From Lachnospiraceae bacterium (GTDB lineage: Bacteria; Bacillota; Clostridia; Lachnospirales; Lachnospiraceae): a stretch of DNA of 48,583 nucleotides. The position numbers were made by a program, and so were the translations under genes. The notes under the pieces were generated by a model. The model saw nothing but the letters and a program-made list of their open reading frames with translations, ran no database searches and was not told the DNA's origin. Below, piece after piece: positions 24,461 through 31,679 of this stretch (the first letter of the stretch is position 1; each line of letters starts with the position of its first letter). The stretch spans positions 1 to 48,583 of the forward strand of contig JAFYDI010000010.1 of assembly GCA_017544835.1 (NCBI GenBank), in the 5' to 3' direction.

Positions 24461-25798
24461 ATGGAAAGTAGAAGAAGAAAGCCGATAGTTGCGGTTGTGG
24501 GTAGACCTAACGTAGGTAAGTCAACCTTCTTTAACGCACTTGCCGGTGAGAAAATATCAATAGTTAAGGATACACCCGGTGTTACAAGAGACAGAATTTA
24601 TGTTGATGTAACATGGTTAAGCTATGCATTTACACTTGTGGATACCGGTGGTATCGAGCCCGATTCCAAGGATGTTATTCTTTCGCAGATGCGTGAACAG
24701 GCACAGCTTGCAATCGAGACAGCCGATGTCATTTTGTTTATGACGGATGTTAAGCAGGGTCTTCAGGATGCGGACGGTAAGGTCTGCGATATGTTAAGAC
24801 GCTCGGGCAAGCCTGTATTACTTGTAGTCAATAAGGTCGATGACTTTAATAAATATATGGCCGATGTATATGAGTTTTATAACTTGGGAATCGGCGATCC
24901 TTATCCGGTATCCAGTGCCAACAGACTGGGATTTGGTGATTTGCTTGACGAAGTTGTTAAGCATTTCCCCGATGACTTGGACTATGATGAGGAAGATGAG
25001 CGTATAAAGGTTGCCGTTATCGGTAAGCCCAATGTAGGTAAGAGTTCGCTTATCAACTATATTCTCGGCGAGAACAGACTTATTGTGTCTGATATTGCGG
25101 GTACTACGCGTGATGCGGTTGATACCGATGTCCTTTATAATGACAAGGAATATGTGTTTATCGATACTGCAGGCGTGCGCCGTAAGAGCCGTATACATGA
25201 AGATCTTGAGCATTACATGATAGTAAGAACCGTTAGCGCGGTTGAAAGAGCAGATGTAGTTCTTCTTTTGATTGACGCAACTGAAGGTGTTACCGAACAG
25301 GATGCCAAGATTGCGGGTATCGCTCATGACAACGGTAAGGCTATTATTGTAGTAGTCAATAAATGGGATGCCAAGGAGAAGGACGATAAGACCATTTATC
25401 GCTTCACCGAGGACGTAAGACAGGTTCTTTCCTTTATGCCTTATGCGGAAATCGTATTTATCTCGGCCAAGACCGGACAGAGAGTTCCCAAGCTTTTCGA
25501 GACCATTGACATGGTATACGAGAATCACTGCATGAGAGTCGGAACCGGTGTGCTCAATGAAATAATGGCAAGAGCCGTTTCAATGCAGCAGCCTCCCACA
25601 GATAAGGGTAAGAGACTTAAGCTTTACTATATTACACAGGCTTCCGTTAAGCCTCCCACATTTGTTATTTTTGTAAACGACAAGGAAATGATGCATTTTT
25701 CCTATACAAGATATATCGAGAACCAGATTAGAGATTCCTTCGGATTTAAGGGAACACCCCTTCATTTTATCATTCGTGAGAGAAAGGAAGATGAGTAA
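24461..25798 (+). CDS. der: ribosome assembly GTPase Der (EngA)
   Basis: Der has two GTPase domains in tandem and a KH-like C-terminal domain, and is required for 50S assembly. The 445-residue protein has the first G1 GRPNVGKS (14-21) with D-T-G-G and N-K-V-D, a second G1 GKPNVGKS with D-T-A-G-V-R-R-K and N-K-W-D, then the KH-like end ([15 protein letters not shown]). TGGAGA precedes ATG 24461; a longer frame overlapping the DUF512 gene is not used. Its stop shares a base with the plsY start. Confidence 0.97.
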   Translation: MESRRRKPIVAVVGRPNVGKSTFFNALAGEKISIVKDTPGVTRDRIYVDVTWLSYAFTLVDTGGIEPDSKDVILSQMREQAQLAIETADVILFMTDVKQGLQDADGKVCDMLRRSGKPVLLVVNKVDDFNKYMADVYEFYNLGIGDPYPVSSANRLGFGDLLDEVVKHFPDDLDYDEEDERIKVAVIGKPNVGKSSLINYILGENRLIVSDIAGTTRDAVDTDVLYNDKEYVFIDTAGVRRKSRIHEDLEHYMIVRTVSAVERADVVLLLIDATEGVTEQDAKIAGIAHDNGKAIIVVVNKWDAKEKDDKTIYRFTEDVRQVLSFMPYAEIVFISAKTGQRVPKLFETIDMVYENHCMRVGTGVLNEIMARAVSMQQPPTDKGKRLKLYYITQASVKPPTFVIFVNDKEMMHFSYTRYIENQIRDSFGFKGTPLHFIIRERKEDE

Positions 25799-26490
25799 TG
25801 GTAAGACTTCTATGTTTAGTATTGGGTTATGCTTTTGGTTTGTTTCAGACCGCGTTCTTTTACGGTAAGATTCATGGTATCGACATAAGAGAACACGGAA
25901 GCGGCAACGCGGGTACCACCAACACTTTAAGAGTACTTGGTACCAAGGCCGGCGTTATCGTGTTTATCGGCGATATGCTTAAGGCCATTGTTGCGATTTG
26001 CATTACAAGATTTGTAATCGTTCCGGTGTTTGGAGCACAGGATATTAAGCCGTTGCTTGTTCTTTATACGGGCGCGGGCTGTGTGCTCGGACATAATTTT
26101 CCTTTTTACATGGGCTTTAAAGGCGGTAAGGGTATAGCCACTACGGGAGGCATGATGATTGCTTCCCATTGGATGTACGTGCCGGTGGGCCTTCTTTTGT
26201 TCTTTGGTAATTTCTTTATTAATCACTACGTATCTTTGGGATCTCTGCTCCTGTATACAGGATTTATGATAGAGACTGTTATTATGGGCCAGGCAGGCGT
26301 ATTTGGCGTGGAACAGCCTGTGCTTAACGAAATGTATATTGTGGCGGCGTTTTTAACGCTTATGGCTTTCTGGAAGCATCGTTCCAATATCATTAGGCTA
26401 TTAAGGGGCAACGAGAGAAAAACTTATCTTTCCAAGAAAGGTAAAGAAAAAGCCGCTCAGGCTGAAGCTTTAAAGGAGAACAATAAATGA
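25798..26490 (+). CDS. plsY: glycerol-3-phosphate acyltransferase PlsY
   Basis: An integral membrane enzyme that acylates glycerol 3-phosphate using the acyl-phosphate made by PlsX (498-1508 here). The 230-residue protein has about five to seven hydrophobic helices and three conserved loops: G-S-G-N-A-G-T-T-N (about 33-41), G-H-N-F-P-F-Y-M-G-F-K-G-G-K-G (about 99-113), and a third, weaker one near residue 190. Its lysine-rich tail of about 25 residues is longer than usual. The order der-plsY-gpsA is common in Firmicutes and joins the enzyme with its substrate supplier GpsA, whose start overlaps its stop by 4 bases. Confidence 0.95.
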   Translation: MVRLLCLVLGYAFGLFQTAFFYGKIHGIDIREHGSGNAGTTNTLRVLGTKAGVIVFIGDMLKAIVAICITRFVIVPVFGAQDIKPLLVLYTGAGCVLGHNFPFYMGFKGGKGIATTGGMMIASHWMYVPVGLLLFFGNFFINHYVSLGSLLLYTGFMIETVIMGQAGVFGVEQPVLNEMYIVAAFLTLMAFWKHRSNIIRLLRGNERKTYLSKKGKEKAAQAEALKENNK

Positions 26491-27494
26491 ATGTATGTGT
26501 AATCGGAGCCGGTTCCTGGGGAATCGCACTCACCGTATTACTTAACAAAAACGGTCACAAGGTTACTGTTTGGAGTAAATTCGAAGATGAGGTTAATATG
26601 CTTTCCGAAAAGCGAGAGTATGCCGACAAGCTTCCCGGAGTCAAGATTCCAAAGACCGTTGATTTTACCACAGATTTAGAGGCTTCCGTTAAGAACAACG
26701 AAGTCCTTATTATGGCAGTACCTTCCACCTTTGTGCGCGGTACCGCTCATCTTATGAAGGACTACGTTAAGGACGGTCAGATTATCGTTAATGTAGCGAA
26801 GGGTATTGAAGAAAATACTCTTATGACGCTTTCAGACATTATTGAAGAAGAAATTCCGCAGGCCAAGGTAGCCGTTATGTGCGGTCCCACTCATGCAGAG
26901 GAGGTTGGTCGCGGTATTCCCACATCTATCGTTGTCGGTGCACGCGAGCAGAGTACGGCTGAGCTTGTTCAGGATTTGTTTATGAACGAATCATTCCGTG
27001 TATATACATCACCCGATGTACTTGGCATGGAGATCGGCTCTTCACTTAAGAACGTGGTTGCTCTTGCCGCCGGTATAGCTGACGGTCTCGGATATGGTGA
27101 TAATACCAAGGCAGCACTCATCACCAGAGGTATTGCCGAGATTTCAAGACTCGGCATTAAGATGGGGGGTAAGGCAGAGACTTTCGCAGGATTAACCGGT
27201 ATCGGCGATTTGATTGTTACTTGTGCCAGCATGCATTCTCGTAACAGACGTGCAGGTATTCTTATAGGACAGGGCAAGACCATGAAGGAAGCCATGGACG
27301 AGGTTAAGATGGTAGTAGAAGGCGTATATTCAGCCAAGGCTGCCATGCAGCTTGCTAGCAAGTATGAGGTGGAGCTTCCCATTATTGAACAGGTTAACGA
27401 GATTTTATTTAACGATAAGCCTGCTGCCGAGGCAGTAAGGGACCTTATGATCAGGGACAAAAAGATCGAGATAGGAGACGGCTTTGAACAATAG
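26487..27494 (+). CDS. gpsA: NAD(P)-dependent glycerol-3-phosphate dehydrogenase
   Basis: GpsA reduces dihydroxyacetone phosphate to sn-glycerol 3-phosphate, the backbone substrate of PlsY. The 335-residue protein starts with the Rossmann motif V-I-G-A-G-S-W-G-I-A (residues 4-13), has the C-G-P-T-H-A-E-E-V-G loop, the catalytic lysine region S-L-K-N-V-V-A-L-A-A-G and N-T-K-A-A-L-I-T-R-G. It overlaps plsY by 4 bases and is itself overlapped by 11 bases by the MoxR gene. No terminator separates them, so lipid and AAA+ genes probably share a transcript. Confidence 0.97.
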   Translation: MNVCVIGAGSWGIALTVLLNKNGHKVTVWSKFEDEVNMLSEKREYADKLPGVKIPKTVDFTTDLEASVKNNEVLIMAVPSTFVRGTAHLMKDYVKDGQIIVNVAKGIEENTLMTLSDIIEEEIPQAKVAVMCGPTHAEEVGRGIPTSIVVGAREQSTAELVQDLFMNESFRVYTSPDVLGMEIGSSLKNVVALAAGIADGLGYGDNTKAALITRGIAEISRLGIKMGGKAETFAGLTGIGDLIVTCASMHSRNRRAGILIGQGKTMKEAMDEVKMVVEGVYSAKAAMQLASKYEVELPIIEQVNEILFNDKPAAEAVRDLMIRDKKIEIGDGFEQ

Positions 27495-28296
27495 TTTTAA
27501 ATCAACAGGCGAATATATTGCCTCCGAAGAACTTATGGCAAGTGTTAACATTGCCGCTGCACTTGAGAAACCCCTTCTTATTAAGGGTGAACCCGGAACC
27601 GGTAAGACCATGCTTGCCAAGGCTGTTTCCGAGGCTCTTGGTAAGAAGCTTATCGTATGGAACATTAAGTCTACCACAAAGGCTCAGGAAGGCTTATATA
27701 CATACGATACCATTCAGCGTCTTTATGACGGACAGTTCGGTAATGAGGGCGTAGACGATATTGCAAGATATATTAAGCTTGGTAAGCTCGGTGAGGCATT
27801 TGACTCCGAGGATCAGGTTGTTCTTCTTATCGATGAAATAGATAAGGCGGACCTTGAATTCCCCAATGACCTTTTGTGGGAACTTGACCAGATGGAATTC
27901 TATATCTATGAGACAAAGCGTACCGTTAAGGCCAAGCATCGTCCTATAGTTATTATTACTTCCAATGCCGAGAAGGAGCTTCCCGACGCTTTCTTAAGGC
28001 GTTGCATATTCCATTACATTGATTTCCCGGATGAGGCCTTAATGGAAGAAATCGTTAAGACACATTTCCCGAACATAGAAGAGACTCTTCTTAAGAATGC
28101 AATGCAGGTATTCTACGATATCAGATCTTATTCTCAGCTTCGTAAGAAACCCGCAACCAGTGAGCTTATAGACTGGCTTAACGCCATGATGATAGGCGGC
28201 GTTGACCCTGAGAAGATTAAAGCAGAGCTTCCTTTTGTGGGAGTTTTAATCAAGAAAGACGAAGACTTAGACATAGTTCGCAAAAGAGTAGATTGA
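27484..28296 (+). CDS. MoxR-type AAA+ ATPase
   Basis: A 270-residue AAA+ protein. Walker A is GEPGTGKT (35-42), Walker B is L-L-I-D-E-I-D-K-A-D, sensor 1 is I-I-T-S-N-A-E-K-E-L and the arginine finger region is F-L-R-R-C-I-F-H-Y-I. MoxR ATPases act as chaperones or remodelling factors with VWA-domain partners, and such a partner begins 4 bases downstream. The start is a TTG at 27484, supported by AGGAG at 27472-27476 and by N-terminal homology; the first in-frame ATG would cut into the domain. It overlaps gpsA by 11 bases. The target of remodelling is unknown. Confidence 0.9.
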   Translation: MNNSFKSTGEYIASEELMASVNIAAALEKPLLIKGEPGTGKTMLAKAVSEALGKKLIVWNIKSTTKAQEGLYTYDTIQRLYDGQFGNEGVDDIARYIKLGKLGEAFDSEDQVVLLIDEIDKADLEFPNDLLWELDQMEFYIYETKRTVKAKHRPIVIITSNAEKELPDAFLRRCIFHYIDFPDEALMEEIVKTHFPNIEETLLKNAMQVFYDIRSYSQLRKKPATSELIDWLNAMMIGGVDPEKIKAELPFVGVLIKKDEDLDIVRKRVD

Positions 28297-28299
28297 TAA

Positions 28300-29499
28300 A
28301 TGTTTACTAACTTCTTTTACACTTGCAAGGCTAAAGGCCTCGATATTTCTTTAACCGAATGGATAGCGCTTCACGATGCCATGAATAAGAACCTGTGCGG
28401 GTCATCCCTCACGGGCTTTTATTATACCGCAAGAGCAATCCTTGTTAAGAGCGAGACCGACTTTGATAAGTTCGATATGGCTTTTGAAGAGTGTTTTAAG
28501 GGTATCAAGACAGAGAACACCATTACAGACAGAATGCTTGAGTGGCTTGATAAGTCCGAGATGCAGGAACTTCTTCACGAAGAAGAACGTTACTGGCTTA
28601 ATCAGGTCGAAGACATGCACGTGGACAAGGAAGACGTCGAGCAAAAATTCAAAGACCGCTTAAAAGAGCAGGACAGCGAGCACAACGGCGGCAGTTACTG
28701 GATAGGTACCATGGGTAAGACTCAGTTTGGTAATATGGGCGGCAACATCGGCGGTATTCGTGTAGGCGGAAGTACCGGCTATCAGTCTGCTTTTGCTGTG
28801 GTAGGCGCACGTAAGTATAAGGACTTCAGAGACGATAAGATGCTTGATAACAGGCAGTTTCAGATGGCCTTCAGAAAGCTTCGTCAGTTTTCCTCAAAGC
28901 TTGATATTCCCAAGACCGAACTTGATATAAACGGTACCATAGATTCCACATGTAACAACGGTGGTTTTCTTAAACTTGAGTGGGAACGTCCCCGTAAGAA
29001 TGCGGTGAAGCTCCTTCTTTTGATGGATTCGGGCGGAACCATGATTCCCTTTACAAAGCTCTTAAATGAGCTGTTTCAGGCAATTCATAAGTCCAATCAC
29101 TACAAGGATGTTAAGAGCTATTATTTCCACAACTGTATCTATGCCAAGATGTACAAGACTCCAGAGTGTGAAAACGGTGACTGGGTAGATACTGATTGGA
29201 TGTTTAGAAATATCGATTCGGATTATAAGGTTATAATTGTCGGTGATGCCGCTATGGCGCCTGAGGAGCTTTATTCCAAGACCGGTAACTACAGAGGACC
29301 TAACGGCGGACTGTCGGGCGAAGAGTGGCTTTTGCTTCTTAAGCAGCACTATAAGAAGGTCGTCTGGCTCAATCCCAAGATGGCTCCCGGCGAGGCTCCA
29401 TGGAGAGAAGCCGAGACAGCGGTTAAGAAGATGTTTCCCATGTACAAGCTTACCGTAGAAGGCCTTAATGAGGCTATGGTTAAGCTCATGACACGTTAA
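28300..29499 (+). CDS. VWA domain protein (CoxE-like), partner of the MoxR ATPase
   Basis: A 399-residue protein. The first 230 residues are mainly helical with a glycine-rich insertion (about 132-165, G-K-T-Q-F-G-N-M-G-G-N-I-G-G). The C-terminal part (about 235-395) is a von Willebrand A-like domain starting L-L-L-L-M-D-S-G-G-T with Asp243. This metal site is altered from D-x-S-x-S to D-S-G-G-T, so metal binding may be weakened. Later VWA elements are V-I-I-V-G-D-A-A-M-A-P and V-V-W-L-N-P. MoxR-VWA pairs usually act together on a third protein or cofactor assembly, but no such candidate is next door; the following genes are sensor kinases. Confidence 0.85.
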   Translation: MFTNFFYTCKAKGLDISLTEWIALHDAMNKNLCGSSLTGFYYTARAILVKSETDFDKFDMAFEECFKGIKTENTITDRMLEWLDKSEMQELLHEEERYWLNQVEDMHVDKEDVEQKFKDRLKEQDSEHNGGSYWIGTMGKTQFGNMGGNIGGIRVGGSTGYQSAFAVVGARKYKDFRDDKMLDNRQFQMAFRKLRQFSSKLDIPKTELDINGTIDSTCNNGGFLKLEWERPRKNAVKLLLLMDSGGTMIPFTKLLNELFQAIHKSNHYKDVKSYYFHNCIYAKMYKTPECENGDWVDTDWMFRNIDSDYKVIIVGDAAMAPEELYSKTGNYRGPNGGLSGEEWLLLLKQHYKKVVWLNPKMAPGEAPWREAETAVKKMFPMYKLTVEGLNEAMVKLMTR

Positions 29500-29501
29500 A
29501 T

Positions 29502-29538
29502 TATTCTAATTTCAAGTTAATACGGACAAATTAGAATA
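29502..29538. repeat. AT-rich inverted repeat before the first hybrid kinase
   Basis: TATTCTAATTT (29502-29512) and AAATTAGAATA (29528-29538) are perfect 11-bp complements with a 15-base spacer, located just after the VWA gene stop. It could end the VWA transcript (tail TTTCTT) or be an operator for the kinase operon. I see no convincing -35/-10 pair beside it. Confidence 0.65.
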
Positions 29539-29571
29539 TTTCTTGGAACGTGTTTATACACAAGGGGAGCT

Positions 29572-31677
29572 ATGAGACAATTTATCGACCGTATCATTGG
29601 TGATGGGGCGTCGGTATCCGAGAGAATTTTTAATCTTGCCATTTTTCTGAGCAGCTTTTTTTCTCTGCTTTTTGTTTCTGTTGCGGTTTTATTAAGAGTT
29701 GATTATATGACAGCGTCAGTTTATGCTTCTATAAGCATACTCGGCACTGTCTTTTTTTTCCTGCAAAAGAAAATACACAAAGAGACCGTTCTGACTTTAA
29801 TCTATCTTACATACGTAAATTTAATTTGCTTTCCCGCACTTTTAATAATATCCCCCAAAGATTTGATAGAAGTGCCGTTATACTCGATTATCGGACTTGT
29901 ATATACACTTGTTCTTTTAAGCGGTAAGACAAGAATTATTATGTATGTTTTGCAAGTCATAGCCGATATGGGCGTGGCTTTTTACCGCTTTGTGATTATG
30001 GACGGACCGGGACTTCATGACGGTCCAAGCGAGACTATAGATTTCCTGCGCATTCAGGTGGCAATTATCATTACAGGAATCTTATGCGGACTGATAATTA
30101 GATTCAGACATTATCAGCTTAAAAAGGAAGTATCGGTTAAAGAACTTGCCACCAAAAAGGCAGAAATAGTAAGCGATGCCAAGGACATGTTCCTTGTAAA
30201 CATTTCTCATGAAATAAGAACTCCTCTTAACGCAATAATCGGAACCACCGAGTTATTGCTTGATTCGAATGCTTCCAACCATATCAAAGAAAAAGCGTTT
30301 AACATATCTAACTCAAGCCATGCGCTTTTATCTATAACCACAGATCTTCTTGATTTCTCTCACATGAACATAGATACAATTACGCCGACTAATGCCAAGT
30401 ATGACCTTGCATTTATGCTAAACGATATCATTAACCTTATGTCGGTTCGACTTCTTGATTCAAATGTTGAGTTTATGGTAGATATCGACCCGTCCATACA
30501 GAAGATTCTTATCGGTGACAGTGGCAAGATAAGACAAATTGTCATAAATATTCTGTCAAATGCCATTAAATATACCAAAGAAGGCTTCATGGCATTAAAT
30601 GTTGATTGCGAGACGGTTTCGCCTGACGAGATTAAGTTAAAGATTCAGGTCAAAGATTCGGGTATCGGTATCAGACAGGAGAATATAGATAAGATTTTCG
30701 AACCGTATAATCGCTCAGGAGAGATGACCGACAGACTTATAGAAGGAAACGGACTCGGTCTTGCATTGTGTAAGAAGCTCGCGGAAGCCATGGGTGGCAA
30801 GATATGGGCAGAAAGCGAGTATGGAAAAGGTTCTGCTTTCTTTTTCGAAGTTAATCAGAAATTTGACAAAGAAGACGAGAACGAACGCTGCGGCACTATC
30901 AAGAATCCGGGGTCAGTCATATGCTACTTTATAGAAAAGCCCGAGGAAGAAAAGAATATAGAGAAAGTCTTATCCGTTATGGATATTGAGAGCATTAAGG
31001 TAACGGACAAAGATGAGTTCATCAAGGAATGCGGCCTCAATAAATACAGCTATTACTTCGTGCTCGCGGATACATATGAGAATATCAAAGGTACGCTTGC
31101 GGGAAGCGATATAGACTGGCGCAAGCTTGTTATTATAAGCGATTGCAACTATTCGTATTCGGGTGAACCGATAGAGTATGTTCTTACCAAGCCTGTTAAC
31201 TGTTTAAATATCGTAGACCTTATTAATCAGACCAAGAATTTCGCTATCAGAAAACAGCTTTTCGAAGGCGGCTTTGATCTTGCGAAGGCCACCATTCTTG
31301 TGGTAGATGACAGTATTGTCAATTTGGAAGTTGCCAAGGGAATACTTGAAAGATACAATCCGACGGTTATTACCGCATACAGTGGCAACGAATGTCTTAT
31401 GACGCTTCAGGATGAACACGTAGACCTTGTATTCCTTGATTATATGATGCCGGGAATGGACGGAATTGACACGCTTAAAGCCATAAGAAGCCTTCCGGAT
31501 AAGGAAAAGAGTAATGTTCCCGTAATAGTCTTAACCGCCAACGTCGTAAGCGGCGCAAGAGAGATGTTCCTTAACGAAGGCTTTAACGACTATTTATCCA
31601 AACCTATCGAAATAGACAGTCTTGAAAGAGTATTACTAAACAATGTTCCAAAGGACCTTGTTAAATTACAGGTATAG
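29572..31677 (+). CDS. hybrid sensor histidine kinase with pseudo-receiver and receiver domains
   Basis: A 701-residue membrane kinase. About six hydrophobic helices (residues 15-185) form the sensor with no large outer loop. The kinase core has His213 in N-I-S-H-E-I-R-T-P-L-N, N-box I-L-S-N-A-I-K-Y-T, G1 D-S-G-I-G and G2 G-N-G-L-G-L-A, all intact. About residues 440-555 look like a receiver fold without the phosphoacceptor Asp (Y-Y-F-V-L-A-D-T-Y at that strand). A full receiver follows (about 567-690) with V-V-D-D-S, Asp623 in F-L-D-Y-M-M-P and Lys in L-S-K-P. There is no phosphotransfer (Hpt) domain. AGGGGAG precedes ATG 29572. A paralogue starts 2 bases downstream. Confidence 0.92.
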   Translation: MRQFIDRIIGDGASVSERIFNLAIFLSSFFSLLFVSVAVLLRVDYMTASVYASISILGTVFFFLQKKIHKETVLTLIYLTYVNLICFPALLIISPKDLIEVPLYSIIGLVYTLVLLSGKTRIIMYVLQVIADMGVAFYRFVIMDGPGLHDGPSETIDFLRIQVAIIITGILCGLIIRFRHYQLKKEVSVKELATKKAEIVSDAKDMFLVNISHEIRTPLNAIIGTTELLLDSNASNHIKEKAFNISNSSHALLSITTDLLDFSHMNIDTITPTNAKYDLAFMLNDIINLMSVRLLDSNVEFMVDIDPSIQKILIGDSGKIRQIVINILSNAIKYTKEGFMALNVDCETVSPDEIKLKIQVKDSGIGIRQENIDKIFEPYNRSGEMTDRLIEGNGLGLALCKKLAEAMGGKIWAESEYGKGSAFFFEVNQKFDKEDENERCGTIKNPGSVICYFIEKPEEEKNIEKVLSVMDIESIKVTDKDEFIKECGLNKYSYYFVLADTYENIKGTLAGSDIDWRKLVIISDCNYSYSGEPIEYVLTKPVNCLNIVDLINQTKNFAIRKQLFEGGFDLAKATILVVDDSIVNLEVAKGILERYNPTVITAYSGNECLMTLQDEHVDLVFLDYMMPGMDGIDTLKAIRSLPDKEKSNVPVIVLTANVVSGAREMFLNEGFNDYLSKPIEIDSLERVLLNNVPKDLVKLQV

Positions 31678-31679
31678 AC

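Noticed and set aside
24818-25528. A 236-codon minus-strand open frame inside der
   Set aside because: It is long but entirely antisense to the two GTPase domains of der, has no ribosome site, and shows no recognisable protein family.
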